Source: Limnohabitans sp.
GTDB taxonomy: Bacteria; Pseudomonadota; Gammaproteobacteria; Burkholderiales; Burkholderiaceae_C
Direction of reading: 5' to 3'
Length of the DNA stretch: 12,947 bases
Assembly: GCA_024641725.1 (NCBI GenBank)
Contig: JAHECM010000274.1
Coordinates: forward strand, 1 to 12,947
Each line of letters starts with the position of its first letter. Position 1 is the first letter of the stretch. The notes under the pieces are model-generated. The model had not been told where the DNA came from, did not search any database, and was given only the letters and a program-made list of their open reading frames with translations. Position numbers and translations under genes: made by a program. Positions 5,446 to 12,674 of the stretch are shown piece after piece.

Positions 5446-6618
5446 ATGCTGAAATTTGACCTCCTGAAAACCGATCCATCCAGCCACGCCCGACGCGGCA
5501 CGCTCACGCTCAACCACGGCGTGGTGCAAACCCCCATCTTCATGCCCGTGGGCACCTACGGCACCGTCAAAGGCGTGATGCCGCGCAGCCTGCACGAGAT
5601 GGGCGCACAGATCATTTTGGGCAACACCTTTCACCTCTGGATGCGCCCGGGGCTGGACATCATGCAAGGCTTTGGCGGCCTGCACCAATTCGAAAAGTGG
5701 GACAAACCCATCTTGACCGACTCGGGCGGGTTTCAGGTCTGGTCGCTGGGCGAGATGCGCAAAATCACCGAAGAAGGCGTGACCTTTGCCAGCCCCGTGA
5801 ACGGCGACAAGCTGTTCATGTCGCCCGAAGTGAGCATGCAGATTCAGACCATCTTGAACTCGGACATCGTGATGCAGCTCGACGAGTGCACGCCTTACGA
5901 GACCAAGGGCCACCTGACCACCGAAGCCGAAGCGCGCAAAAGCATGGAAATGAGCCGCCGCTGGGCTGTTCGCTCCAAAAATGAATTTGCACGCCTTGAA
6001 AACCCCAACGCGCTGTTTGGCATCGTGCAAGGCGGCATGTTTGAAAACCTGCGCCAAGAATCGCTGGACGCGCTGGTGGAGATGGACTTTCCAGGTTATG
6101 CCGTAGGCGGCGTGAGCGTGGGCGAGCCCAAAGAGCAGATGCTGCAGATCATGGCGCACACCCCGCACCGCCTGCCTGCCCACAAGCCCCGCTACCTGAT
6201 GGGCGTGGGCACGCCCGAAGACCTGGTGCAAGGCGTGGCCGATGGCGTGGACATGTTTGACTGCGTCATGCCCACCCGCAATGCCCGCAACGGCACGGTG
6301 TTCACCCGCTATGGCGACCTCAAGCTGCGCAATGCCCGCCACAAGAACGACCCGCAACCGCTGGACACCAGCTGCACCTGCCACGCGTGTGCGGGCACGT
6401 CAGGCGTGTCGTGGGACGACGGCGGGCGCGAGGGCTTCAGCCGCGCTTACATGCACCACCTGGACCGCTGCGGCGAGATGCTCGGCCCCATGCTCACCAC
6501 CATCCACAACCTGCACTACTACCTGAACCTGATGCGCGAGGTGCGCGAGTCGCTGGACGCGGGGCAGTTCTCCGAGTTCCGGGCGCGGTTCAAGTCTGAC
6601 CGCGCACGCGGCGTTTGA
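5446..6618 (+). CDS. tgt: tRNA-guanine transglycosylase (queuine/preQ1 tRNA-ribosyltransferase)
   Basis: Tgt exchanges guanine 34 of GUN-anticodon tRNAs for preQ1, the base that QueA then modifies. The 390 residues are slightly longer than the 375 of E. coli Tgt. Catalytic features are in place: Asp92 in the TDSGGFQVWSL loop (general base), Asp272 in MFDCVMPTRNARNG (nucleophile), and the zinc site Cys310-x-Cys312-x2-Cys315 with a histidine of the YMHHLDRC segment (337/338). GIVQGGMF and the YAVGGVSVGEP loop are typical substrate-binding segments. The start at 5446 gives the family N-terminus MLKFDLLKTD; a longer in-frame extension is not conserved in character. In many proteobacteria queA and tgt are neighbours; here they are separated by the oxygenase and methyltransferase block. 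The ykgJ-like gene follows so closely that they should share an mRNA. Confidence 0.97.
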   Translation: MLKFDLLKTDPSSHARRGTLTLNHGVVQTPIFMPVGTYGTVKGVMPRSLHEMGAQIILGNTFHLWMRPGLDIMQGFGGLHQFEKWDKPILTDSGGFQVWSLGEMRKITEEGVTFASPVNGDKLFMSPEVSMQIQTILNSDIVMQLDECTPYETKGHLTTEAEARKSMEMSRRWAVRSKNEFARLENPNALFGIVQGGMFENLRQESLDALVEMDFPGYAVGGVSVGEPKEQMLQIMAHTPHRLPAHKPRYLMGVGTPEDLVQGVADGVDMFDCVMPTRNARNGTVFTRYGDLKLRNARHKNDPQPLDTSCTCHACAGTSGVSWDDGGREGFSRAYMHHLDRCGEMLGPMLTTIHNLHYYLNLMREVRESLDAGQFSEFRARFKSDRARGV

Positions 6619-6623
6619 GGAAG
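6617..6623 (+). promoter_or_regulatory. Shine-Dalgarno site overlapping the tgt stop codon
   Basis: GAGGAAG begins on the second base of the tgt TGA (6616-6618) and lies 4-6 bases before a GTG at 6628. It supports the GTG as the start of the cysteine-cluster gene and points to translation coupled to tgt. Confidence 0.75.
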
Positions 6624-6627
6624 CACC

Positions 6628-7029
6628 GTGGCCATCCCCATTCGTTTTGTCGACGTTGACCGCAGCGAAACCTGGTCCAAGTACAGCAAGGGCCTGTGCG
6701 ACAGCTGCGTCGCCCATTGCTGCACCATGCCCTGCGAGGTCAAGCTGCCCGACCTGATCCGCTTGCAACTGGTGGACACGTTTGAAGCAGAAAACGAAGA
6801 GCCCAAGCAGATCGCCAAGCGCCTGACCAAGGCGGGCGTGGTGGAGCACTTCAACTTCAAAAACAGCATCTTCACCCTGGCCAGAGGCCGTGGGGGTGAC
6901 TGCTACTTTTTGGACGGCAAGACGCGCCGCTGCACCGTATACGAGCAACGCCCCAGCACCTGCCGCACCCACCCGCAAGTGGGGCCCAACCCGGGCTACT
7001 GCCCTTACGAGCCCAAAAGCAAACGCTAG
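6628..7029 (+). CDS. YkgJ-family cysteine-cluster protein (putative metal-binding)
   Basis: This 133-residue protein belongs to the YkgJ/CxxCxxCC family, thought from its cysteines to bind zinc or an iron-sulfur cluster; its biochemical role is not established. The signature is Cys24-x2-Cys27-x3-Cys31-Cys32-x3-Cys36 near the N-terminus. It is followed by Cys92, Cys102, Cys112 and Cys125 in the C-terminal half, where DCYFLDGKTRRCTVYEQRPSTC is the family's second motif, with CxxHP-like spacing around His115. The start is a GTG with a clear GAGGAAG ahead of it. It lies 9 bases behind tgt and is probably in its transcription unit. A link to queuosine or tRNA metabolism is suggested only by that adjacency. 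The gene is convergent with kup, with 62 bases between that hold only a weak 5-bp hairpin (7044-7057) without T-run. Confidence 0.88.
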   Translation: MAIPIRFVDVDRSETWSKYSKGLCDSCVAHCCTMPCEVKLPDLIRLQLVDTFEAENEEPKQIAKRLTKAGVVEHFNFKNSIFTLARGRGGDCYFLDGKTRRCTVYEQRPSTCRTHPQVGPNPGYCPYEPKSKR

Positions 7030-7091
7030 GCCGCGTGCTTTGCGCCGGTCAGCCGGCCCCACGCCAAACGTGTGATGAGGACAGGCTCACC

Positions 7092-8990
7092 TCAAATCTG
7101 AACCCGCGTGCCCAGCTCGACCACGGCGTTGTCGGGCAAGCGAAAGAATTCCACCACGCCGCTGGCATTGCGGTTCATGGCGGCAAACAGTTTTTCACGC
7201 CACTGCGCCATGCCCGCGCCGGGGGTGGACACCACGGTTTCGCGGCTAAGGAAATACGTGGTTTCAAACGCTGAAATGTTCAGCCCATGTGCTGCACAGC
7301 CACTGAGGGCCAGGGGCACATCGGGGTTGTTCATGAAGCCGTAGCGCACCACCACGCGCCAGAAGTGCTGGCCCAAGGGCTGCACCTGCAAGCGATCTTG
7401 CTCGGCCACCCATGGCACTTCGTCAAACATCACCGTGAGGATCACGTTTTGTTCGTGCAGCACTTGGTTGTGCTTGATGTTGTGCAGCATGGCTTGCGGC
7501 ACCGTCTCCGGATTGGCCACCGGATACACCGCTGTGCGGGGCACACTGTGGGGCGGGTGAGCTTCCAGCATCTCGATGAACGAGGCCAACTCCAACCCGT
7601 CTTGCCGGATGGTCTCGACCAACAATTCACGGCCGCGCGCCCAAGTGGTCATGAACAGGAACAGCAGCAAACCCATGGCCAGAGGGAACCATCCTCCATC
7701 CCACAACTTGATGGCGCAACCCGCAAACAAAAACAAGTCCGCCAACAGGAAAAAGCCCGTGGCCCCCAGAGCCAGCGCCAGCGGCAACTTCCAGGCTTTG
7801 TAAATCACAAAAAATGTCAACGCAGTGGTGATGGCCATGGTCAACGTGACCGCAATGCCATAGGCCCCGGCCAAGGCCGACGAGCTCTTGAACGCCAACA
7901 CGGCCAGCACCACGCCGACCAGCAAAGCACGGTTGACGGCAGGAATGAATATCTGGCCAGACTCTTTCTCTGAGGTGAAATGGATGTCCATGCGCGGCAG
8001 AAATCCCAGCAAGATGGCTTGCCGCGTCATCGAATAAGCCCCAGAGATCACTGCCTGCGAAGCGATGATGGCCGCCAGCGTAGACAGCACCACCGCCCCC
8101 ACCATCCAAGACTCGGGGAACATCCGGTAAAACGGGTTCTCCAGTGCGGTAGGGTCTTGCATCAACAAGGCGCCCTGTCCCATGTAGTTCAGGGCCAGCC
8201 CTGGCAATACCAAGGTACTCCAGGCCAGCTGAATGGGCTTGCGGCCAAAATGACCCATGTCGGCGTACAGCGCTTCAGCGCCGGTCAGCGCCAGCACCAC
8301 GGCCCCTATGGCGGCCAGCACCATTGGGCCACGCTCTACCAAAAAGTGCCAGGCATGCACCGGATTGAGCGCCTGCAAGATGGCGGGTTCACGGGCGATG
8401 TGCATGAGCCCCAAGGCCCCAAGCGTGAAGAACCACAGCACGATCACCGGGCCAAAGAAACGCCCGACCGAATGGGTGCCAAAACGCTGCACCGCAAACA
8501 GGCCCAACAGCACCACCACAGACAACGGCACCACATAAGGCGTCATGGCGGGTGTGATGACCTCGATGCCTTCGATGGCACCGATCACCGAAATCGCCGG
8601 GGTGATGATGCTGTCGCCATAAAACAGCGTGGCCCCAAACAAGCCCAGCAAGAGCAAGGCCTGACGCAGGCGCGGAGAATCCTGAACGGCACGGGCCGCC
8701 AAAGCAGTCAGCGCCAAGCCGCCGCCTTCGCCCCGGTTGTCGGCACGCAAAATCAGGACCACGTATTTGAGCGTGACCACCAGCATCAGCGCCCACAAGA
8801 TGACCGACACCACGCCAATGATGTTGTGCGCGTTCAGGGCCACCCCGGTGTGCGGCGCAAACACCTCCTTGACGGTGTACAAAGGGCTGGTGCCAATGTC
8901 GCCATAGACCACGCCCAGCGCAGCCAGCGTCAACGCACCCAAACCATGGCGGGCCGAGTGTGCAGACCCTTCAGAAACAACAGCAGACAT
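7092..8990 (-). CDS. kup: Low-affinity potassium transport system protein Kup (K+/H+ symporter)
   Basis: Kup imports potassium, probably with protons, across the inner membrane. The 632 residues match the family (E. coli Kup 622). The family signature LGVVYGDIGTSPLYT is at about 25-39, close to the N-terminus as expected. Other family segments follow: NRGEGG, LFGATLFYGDSIITPAISV, LALTGAEALYADMGHFGRKPI and FIPAVNRALL. About twelve membrane segments fill the first ~440 residues, and a C-terminal cytoplasmic domain ends in VVELGTRVQI. The ATG at 8990 is chosen because it gives the usual short N-terminus; the open frame extends further without similarity, and no strong Shine-Dalgarno is seen. The response-regulator gene ends 74 bases upstream on the same strand, so kup is likely the last gene of a kinase-regulator-kup operon or the direct target of that pair. 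Confidence 0.96.
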   Translation of the reverse strand: MSAVVSEGSAHSARHGLGALTLAALGVVYGDIGTSPLYTVKEVFAPHTGVALNAHNIIGVVSVILWALMLVVTLKYVVLILRADNRGEGGGLALTALAARAVQDSPRLRQALLLLGLFGATLFYGDSIITPAISVIGAIEGIEVITPAMTPYVVPLSVVVLLGLFAVQRFGTHSVGRFFGPVIVLWFFTLGALGLMHIAREPAILQALNPVHAWHFLVERGPMVLAAIGAVVLALTGAEALYADMGHFGRKPIQLAWSTLVLPGLALNYMGQGALLMQDPTALENPFYRMFPESWMVGAVVLSTLAAIIASQAVISGAYSMTRQAILLGFLPRMDIHFTSEKESGQIFIPAVNRALLVGVVLAVLAFKSSSALAGAYGIAVTLTMAITTALTFFVIYKAWKLPLALALGATGFFLLADLFLFAGCAIKLWDGGWFPLAMGLLLFLFMTTWARGRELLVETIRQDGLELASFIEMLEAHPPHSVPRTAVYPVANPETVPQAMLHNIKHNQVLHEQNVILTVMFDEVPWVAEQDRLQVQPLGQHFWRVVVRYGFMNNPDVPLALSGCAAHGLNISAFETTYFLSRETVVSTPGAGMAQWREKLFAAMNRNASGVVEFFRLPDNAVVELGTRVQI

Positions 8991-9064
8991 GGCAACAGCA
9001 AGAAGTGAAGAAGTCCACAGCTTGACCGTTTGGGCATCAGGAACGCATAAGTCTTTGTCGCCCG

Positions 9065-9769
9065 TCAGGCAGGTGGCAGCGCCTCTGCCAATTTGTAGCC
9101 CACGCCGGGCTCGGTCAACAGCCATTGGGGCTCGGCCGCAACGGCTTCGAGTTTGGCCCGCAACTGACCCATGTAAAGCCGCAGGTAATGCACTTGATCC
9201 ACATGTTCGGCACCCCACACATCGAGCAACAACTGGCGGTGCGTCACCACCTGGCCAGCTTGCCGCGCCAAACGGGCCAACAGTTTGAATTCCGTGGGGG
9301 TGAGGCGCACACCCTGACCCCGCAAGAGCACTTGGTGCCTCGCCAAATCGATTTGCAAAGCCCCCACTTGATAGCTCAGCACCGTGGCCTGTACTGCCAC
9401 CCCACGGTGCCGCAAGCTCACCCGGATGCGCGCCAAAAGCTCCTGAATGCTGAACGGTTTGACCAAGTAGTCGTCGGCACCGGCATCGAGCAGGCGCACT
9501 TTGCCCACATCGTCAGGGCGCGCCGAGATCACCAGCACCGGCAAGCTGCGATGCTGCCGCACCCATGCCAGCAAGTCCCCCCCATCGGCATCGGGCAAGC
9601 CCAGATCGAGCACCACCAAGTCCACTGGCTGCGGGTGGTGCGTGAGCAAGGCCATCGCATCGGCGCAGCTGCCCGAGCCAGTGACGGCATACCCTTCGGT
9701 CTCCAGTGCCGACTGAAGCGTCTGACGCAAAGCCCGATCGTCTTCCACCAGCAAAACGTGCATGCTCAT
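9065..9769 (-). CDS. KdpE-like OmpR/PhoB-family response regulator
   Basis: This is a 234-residue DNA-binding response regulator. The receiver domain (about 1-120) has the acidic pair Asp10/Asp11 in LLVEDD, the phosphorylation site Asp55 in VVLDLGLPDADG, Ser82 in VISARP and Lys104 in YLVKPF. The C-terminal winged helix has LTPTEFKLLARL and the VVTHRQLLLDVWGAEHVDQVHYLRLYMGQLRAKLE segment, which is distinctly KdpE-like (in KdpE: HYLRIYMGHLRQKLE), ending in TEPGVGYKL. KdpE normally activates kdpFABC; here no kdp structural genes are present and kup lies directly downstream, so kup is the obvious candidate target. Its ATG overlaps the kinase stop by ATGA, indicating translational coupling. A second ATG at codon 3 is an alternative start. 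Confidence 0.93.
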   Translation of the reverse strand: MSMHVLLVEDDRALRQTLQSALETEGYAVTGSGSCADAMALLTHHPQPVDLVVLDLGLPDADGGDLLAWVRQHRSLPVLVISARPDDVGKVRLLDAGADDYLVKPFSIQELLARIRVSLRHRGVAVQATVLSYQVGALQIDLARHQVLLRGQGVRLTPTEFKLLARLARQAGQVVTHRQLLLDVWGAEHVDQVHYLRLYMGQLRAKLEAVAAEPQWLLTEPGVGYKLAEALPPA

Positions 9770-11337
9770 TCAGCCAGCTCCTGCGGCTGGTCCGTGGGCT
9801 GAAGTCGTATCGGCATGTGCAGCCGCACCACCGTGCCACCCCCTTCACGAGGCTCGATCCACAGCCGCGCCTGGTGAGCCCTGGCAATGGCCCGACAAAG
9901 CGCCAAGCCCAAACCCATCCCCCTGCGGGCCGTGGCATCTTGTCCTGGGTCTGGCCGTCCACTGCCCTGCATGCGGCAAAACGGGTCGAAGACTTTTTCA
10001 CGCCATGGTGCCGGGATGCCCGCCCCACGGTCCATCACAGCCAACTCGATCACCCCCACTTGCGCCCGCGCCTGCAAAGTCACACCGGCCTGCTGTGGGC
10101 TGTAATGGATCGCGTTGTCCACCAGGTTCTCTAACAACTGAACCAACATAATCGGCTCACACCACAGCAAAGGCAGCCCGGCAGGCACCTCAGTCTGCAA
10201 AACACGGTCAGGGTAACGGCGTCGGCCAGCGGCAAGCACAACCCCCACCAACTCTTCGACCGACTCCCAGCTGCACTGCAGGGGGGCATCGAGCGCATCC
10301 AGGCGCGCCAGCTGCAAGGTGTTGCTGGTGATGCGGTGCAAGTGACCAGCCTCGTCCAAGATGGTTTGCGCATGCTGGGCAATGCGCGGGTCCTGCAATT
10401 GCGCGGCCTGCGCTCCAATGAACGACGCAGCCCCGGTCATGGTCGCCAATGGCGTGCGGTAATCGTGCGAAATAGCAGCCAGCAATGTGTTGCGCAACTG
10501 CTGGGCCTGCAAATGGTCCTGGGCCTGCTGAGCCTGCTGGCGCGACTGTTGACGCTCGATTTCATCGGCCAGCAAACGGGTCAGGCTTTGCAGGGCAGCC
10601 AGCGATGGCTGGTCGTCACGCACCCGCGTGGGCTCAGGCACCAGCGCCAGGGCCCCAATGACACGCACACCAGCACGCAGGGGCAACACCCGCACAGGCA
10701 AGTGGTCATAGCGCCCGGTGCCCGGTCCGATCGCGCTTTGCTCTTGCATACAAGCCACCAACATGGGCTCTAAGGTGGACAAAGAACCGGTCTGCCCGTC
10801 AGGCCCAAAGCAAACATTGCCCTCTTGTGAAGACCCCACCAGCAACACCGACACGCTGCACCCGGTCCAGTCGCTCAACAAGCGCTGGGCCACGCCCATT
10901 TGCGCAGGCACGCCGCTCGCTTGCTGCAACTGCGTGACCCACGTCTGCTGCTGGCGCGCCTGCTCGGCCGCCAGTGCTTGGACCATGGCATGGCTGCGCA
11001 AGCGGGCCGTCAGCACACTGATCACGCTGCTGGTGCACAGCAAAGTGAGCAAGAGCAGCAAGTCCTGATGCAAGTCCACATGAAAGGTGAACCGGGGCGG
11101 CACGGCATACCAATTGAAGCCTGCCACTGCGACCGCTGACACCGCCACCGAGACGCTGGCCGACAACCAAAAACTCGCCAGCGTGCTGCAAAGCACCAGC
11201 AACAACGCCAGATTGCCCAGGCTCCAGTCGCCACCGAGCGCCCCCATGAGGACGGCAAAAAATACCCACACGGCGACGGCAGGCCAAAAATCAGGCAAAC
11301 GGTTTCGCAAGCGTTGAAGGAACAGGGTTGGCGACAT
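9766..11337 (-). CDS. KdpD-like sensor histidine kinase lacking the N-terminal KdpD/Usp region
   Basis: This is a 523-residue inner-membrane histidine kinase. It opens with the four-helix DUF4118 membrane block of KdpD (about 17-110, including the FNWYAVPPRFTF loop). A coiled linker and a GAF-like domain (about 140-260) come next. Then a HisKA domain with His291 in ISHDYRTPLATM, and a HATPase domain with N-box LLENLVDNAIHYSP (about 401-414), DRGAGIP (436-442) and GMGLGLAL (473-480). KdpD of E. coli is 894 residues with a ~380-residue cytoplasmic N-terminus (KdpD and Usp domains) ahead of the membrane block; that part is absent here, the frame beginning only ~16 residues before helix 1. It is therefore a naturally short KdpD relative, not a broken gene. 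The start has no Shine-Dalgarno. It overlaps the regulator by ATGA and leads the operon toward kup. Confidence 0.93.
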   Translation of the reverse strand: MSPTLFLQRLRNRLPDFWPAVAVWVFFAVLMGALGGDWSLGNLALLLVLCSTLASFWLSASVSVAVSAVAVAGFNWYAVPPRFTFHVDLHQDLLLLLTLLCTSSVISVLTARLRSHAMVQALAAEQARQQQTWVTQLQQASGVPAQMGVAQRLLSDWTGCSVSVLLVGSSQEGNVCFGPDGQTGSLSTLEPMLVACMQEQSAIGPGTGRYDHLPVRVLPLRAGVRVIGALALVPEPTRVRDDQPSLAALQSLTRLLADEIERQQSRQQAQQAQDHLQAQQLRNTLLAAISHDYRTPLATMTGAASFIGAQAAQLQDPRIAQHAQTILDEAGHLHRITSNTLQLARLDALDAPLQCSWESVEELVGVVLAAGRRRYPDRVLQTEVPAGLPLLWCEPIMLVQLLENLVDNAIHYSPQQAGVTLQARAQVGVIELAVMDRGAGIPAPWREKVFDPFCRMQGSGRPDPGQDATARRGMGLGLALCRAIARAHQARLWIEPREGGGTVVRLHMPIRLQPTDQPQELAE

Positions 11338-11345
11338 ACCGGCTC

Positions 11346-11354
11346 AGATTAGCA
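11346..11354 (-). promoter_or_regulatory. Candidate extended -10 promoter element for the kinase operon
   Basis: On the - strand this reads TGCTAATCT, an extended -10 (TG-N-TAATCT). Eight bases separate it from the kinase ATG at 11337, so transcription would begin at or next to the start codon, which also lacks a Shine-Dalgarno. No good -35 is seen at 16-18 bases; extended -10 promoters can do without. The same-strand FIST gene ends 71 bases upstream, so read-through is the alternative source of transcript. Confidence 0.35.
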
Positions 11355-11408
11355 GTTGACGCATCTGTAAAGCATAAGGACGACGATGCACTCGCCCGGC
11401 CATGCGGG

Positions 11409-12674
11409 TCAATCGGCCACAAACACCGTCAACACGCCGGTATAGCCATACAATTGCTGCCCTGCGATCTCGCCAGCGGCATAAAAGCCGACCAGGGGCA
11501 CATCGCCCAGGGCGTGGCGAATGATCTGCATCTCGGCGCTGGGCCCACCAAAGTGCCCGCCGCCTCGCCCGGTGCAGCTGACGTACACCGCCCCCGCCAT
11601 GCGCCGCCCCGCCAAGGGCAAGGTCTGTACCGATGTCTGGCTGTGTTGCAAAGCGTCGTCCAGTGGCAGGTTTTCGGGTTCCATCGCTTCTCGGACTTCT
11701 GCGCAAATGCGCACCAGATCGGCCCGAGCGGCCTTGGTGTCACGCTGGCAAAACACCACGCGCATGCCCAGCGCCAAGTGTTCGGCCACGGCCACGCCGC
11801 TGCGCACCGGGTCCAAGCCCACAATGTGGCGCACCCGCGCGTCTGGCTGCAGGTGCCCCGTGGGGCCCACGGCAGCGTCGCCCGGCTGGCTCAAGCCCAC
11901 CAGCGTCGAGCGCACCACCGCGATGGCCCGCTGCGGCTCGTCCAGCCGAATGCCCAACTCCCGCAGCATCACGTCCAGCGCAGGCTCGGCGTCCAGCTCA
12001 AGTAACACATGCTGCTCGGCCCGGGTAACGTGGTGCTCCGACGCCACCGGCAAGCAGCCCTGCGTGACGCGGGTCAGGCAGGCCACGCCGGGGCCAAAGG
12101 CCACACCGCTCAGACCGCCTTCAAAAACGCCACCGCTTGTGGGGTTCAAGGCCGAAGGGGCCTCGGCCTTGAAAGCAAACTGCGCAGCCCGTTGGCGACT
12201 GGACACCAGGCCGCCCACCAGCCCGCCCACCCAAGCCCCCTGCGCGGTGCGCCCTGCCAGCTCGGCGATCAACTCGGCCAAGTCCGGGGTTTGCGGCTCG
12301 GCATGCACCAAGGCCGTTTGCACGGGCCAGTTCGCTGGCCAAGGGGCCACCCCCGAAAACACCCGGTACTGCTCGGGCGGCAGGTCGCACAGCATCAGGG
12401 CCAGCGCGGGTTCGTCCCAATACTCGGCCCCGCTGGCCGCAATGCCCACGCCCGTGCAGCCCGCCCAATCGCTGACGCCGGGCAGCGCCTGGCGCACATG
12501 GTCCAGCAGGGCTTGTGCCTCGTTGGCGTAGTGGTCGGTGATGTAGAGCAAGCCCAGTCGGGGTGACGCGGCAAAGTCCGGCAAAGCCATTTGGGCGCGC
12601 ACTTGCGCCAAGGCCAAGTCGGCGGCCATGCGCCACTGTGGGTGCGTGGCATGCCCGCTGGGAAACAGCTTCAT
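11409..12674 (-). CDS. FIST-domain protein (FIST_N plus FIST_C), putative small-ligand sensor
   Basis: A 421-residue stand-alone FIST protein. FIST domains are predicted sensory domains proposed to bind small ligands such as amino acids, usually found with signalling domains. The N-terminal part has LGLLYITDHYANEAQALLDHVRQAL (from about 40), WAGCTGVGIAASGAEY (about 70-85) and a typical GAWVGGLVGG...SGGVFEGGLSGVAF region. The C-terminal FIST_C domain (about 240-415) has HIVGLDP, GMRVVFCQRD, AGAVYVSCTGRG and the very characteristic GDVPLVGFYAAGEIA...LYGYTGVLTVF end. No membrane segment, signal peptide, GGDEF, HAMP or kinase part is present. Its ATG overlaps the stop of the upstream Ala/Lys-rich gene by ATGA, so the two are translationally coupled. 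It precedes the KdpD-like kinase on the same strand with a 71-base gap, which invites but does not prove a functional link. Confidence 0.85.
   Translation of the reverse strand: MKLFPSGHATHPQWRMAADLALAQVRAQMALPDFAASPRLGLLYITDHYANEAQALLDHVRQALPGVSDWAGCTGVGIAASGAEYWDEPALALMLCDLPPEQYRVFSGVAPWPANWPVQTALVHAEPQTPDLAELIAELAGRTAQGAWVGGLVGGLVSSRQRAAQFAFKAEAPSALNPTSGGVFEGGLSGVAFGPGVACLTRVTQGCLPVASEHHVTRAEQHVLLELDAEPALDVMLRELGIRLDEPQRAIAVVRSTLVGLSQPGDAAVGPTGHLQPDARVRHIVGLDPVRSGVAVAEHLALGMRVVFCQRDTKAARADLVRICAEVREAMEPENLPLDDALQHSQTSVQTLPLAGRRMAGAVYVSCTGRGGGHFGGPSAEMQIIRHALGDVPLVGFYAAGEIAGQQLYGYTGVLTVFVAD

Noticed and set aside
5352..5555. N-terminal extension of the methyltransferase into tgt
   Set aside because: It would overlap the tgt coding start on the other strand by about 110 bases and adds no hydrophobic or conserved segment before the first membrane helix.
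4804..6384. 526-codon - strand open frame opposite tgt and part of the methyltransferase
   Set aside because: It spans two real genes in another frame, and its His/Ala/Gly-rich sequence has no recognisable domain.
7044..7057. GCCGG-TCAG-CCGGC hairpin between the YkgJ-like gene and kup
   Set aside because: The stem has only five pairs and no T-run follows on either strand, so it is not supported as a terminator.
7980..9008. 342-codon + strand open frame opposite kup
   Set aside because: His/Gln/Arg-rich antisense shadow of a clearly recognised membrane transporter.
8991..9218. Upstream in-frame extension of kup
   Set aside because: It overlaps the response-regulator gene and lies outside the short N-terminus typical of Kup.
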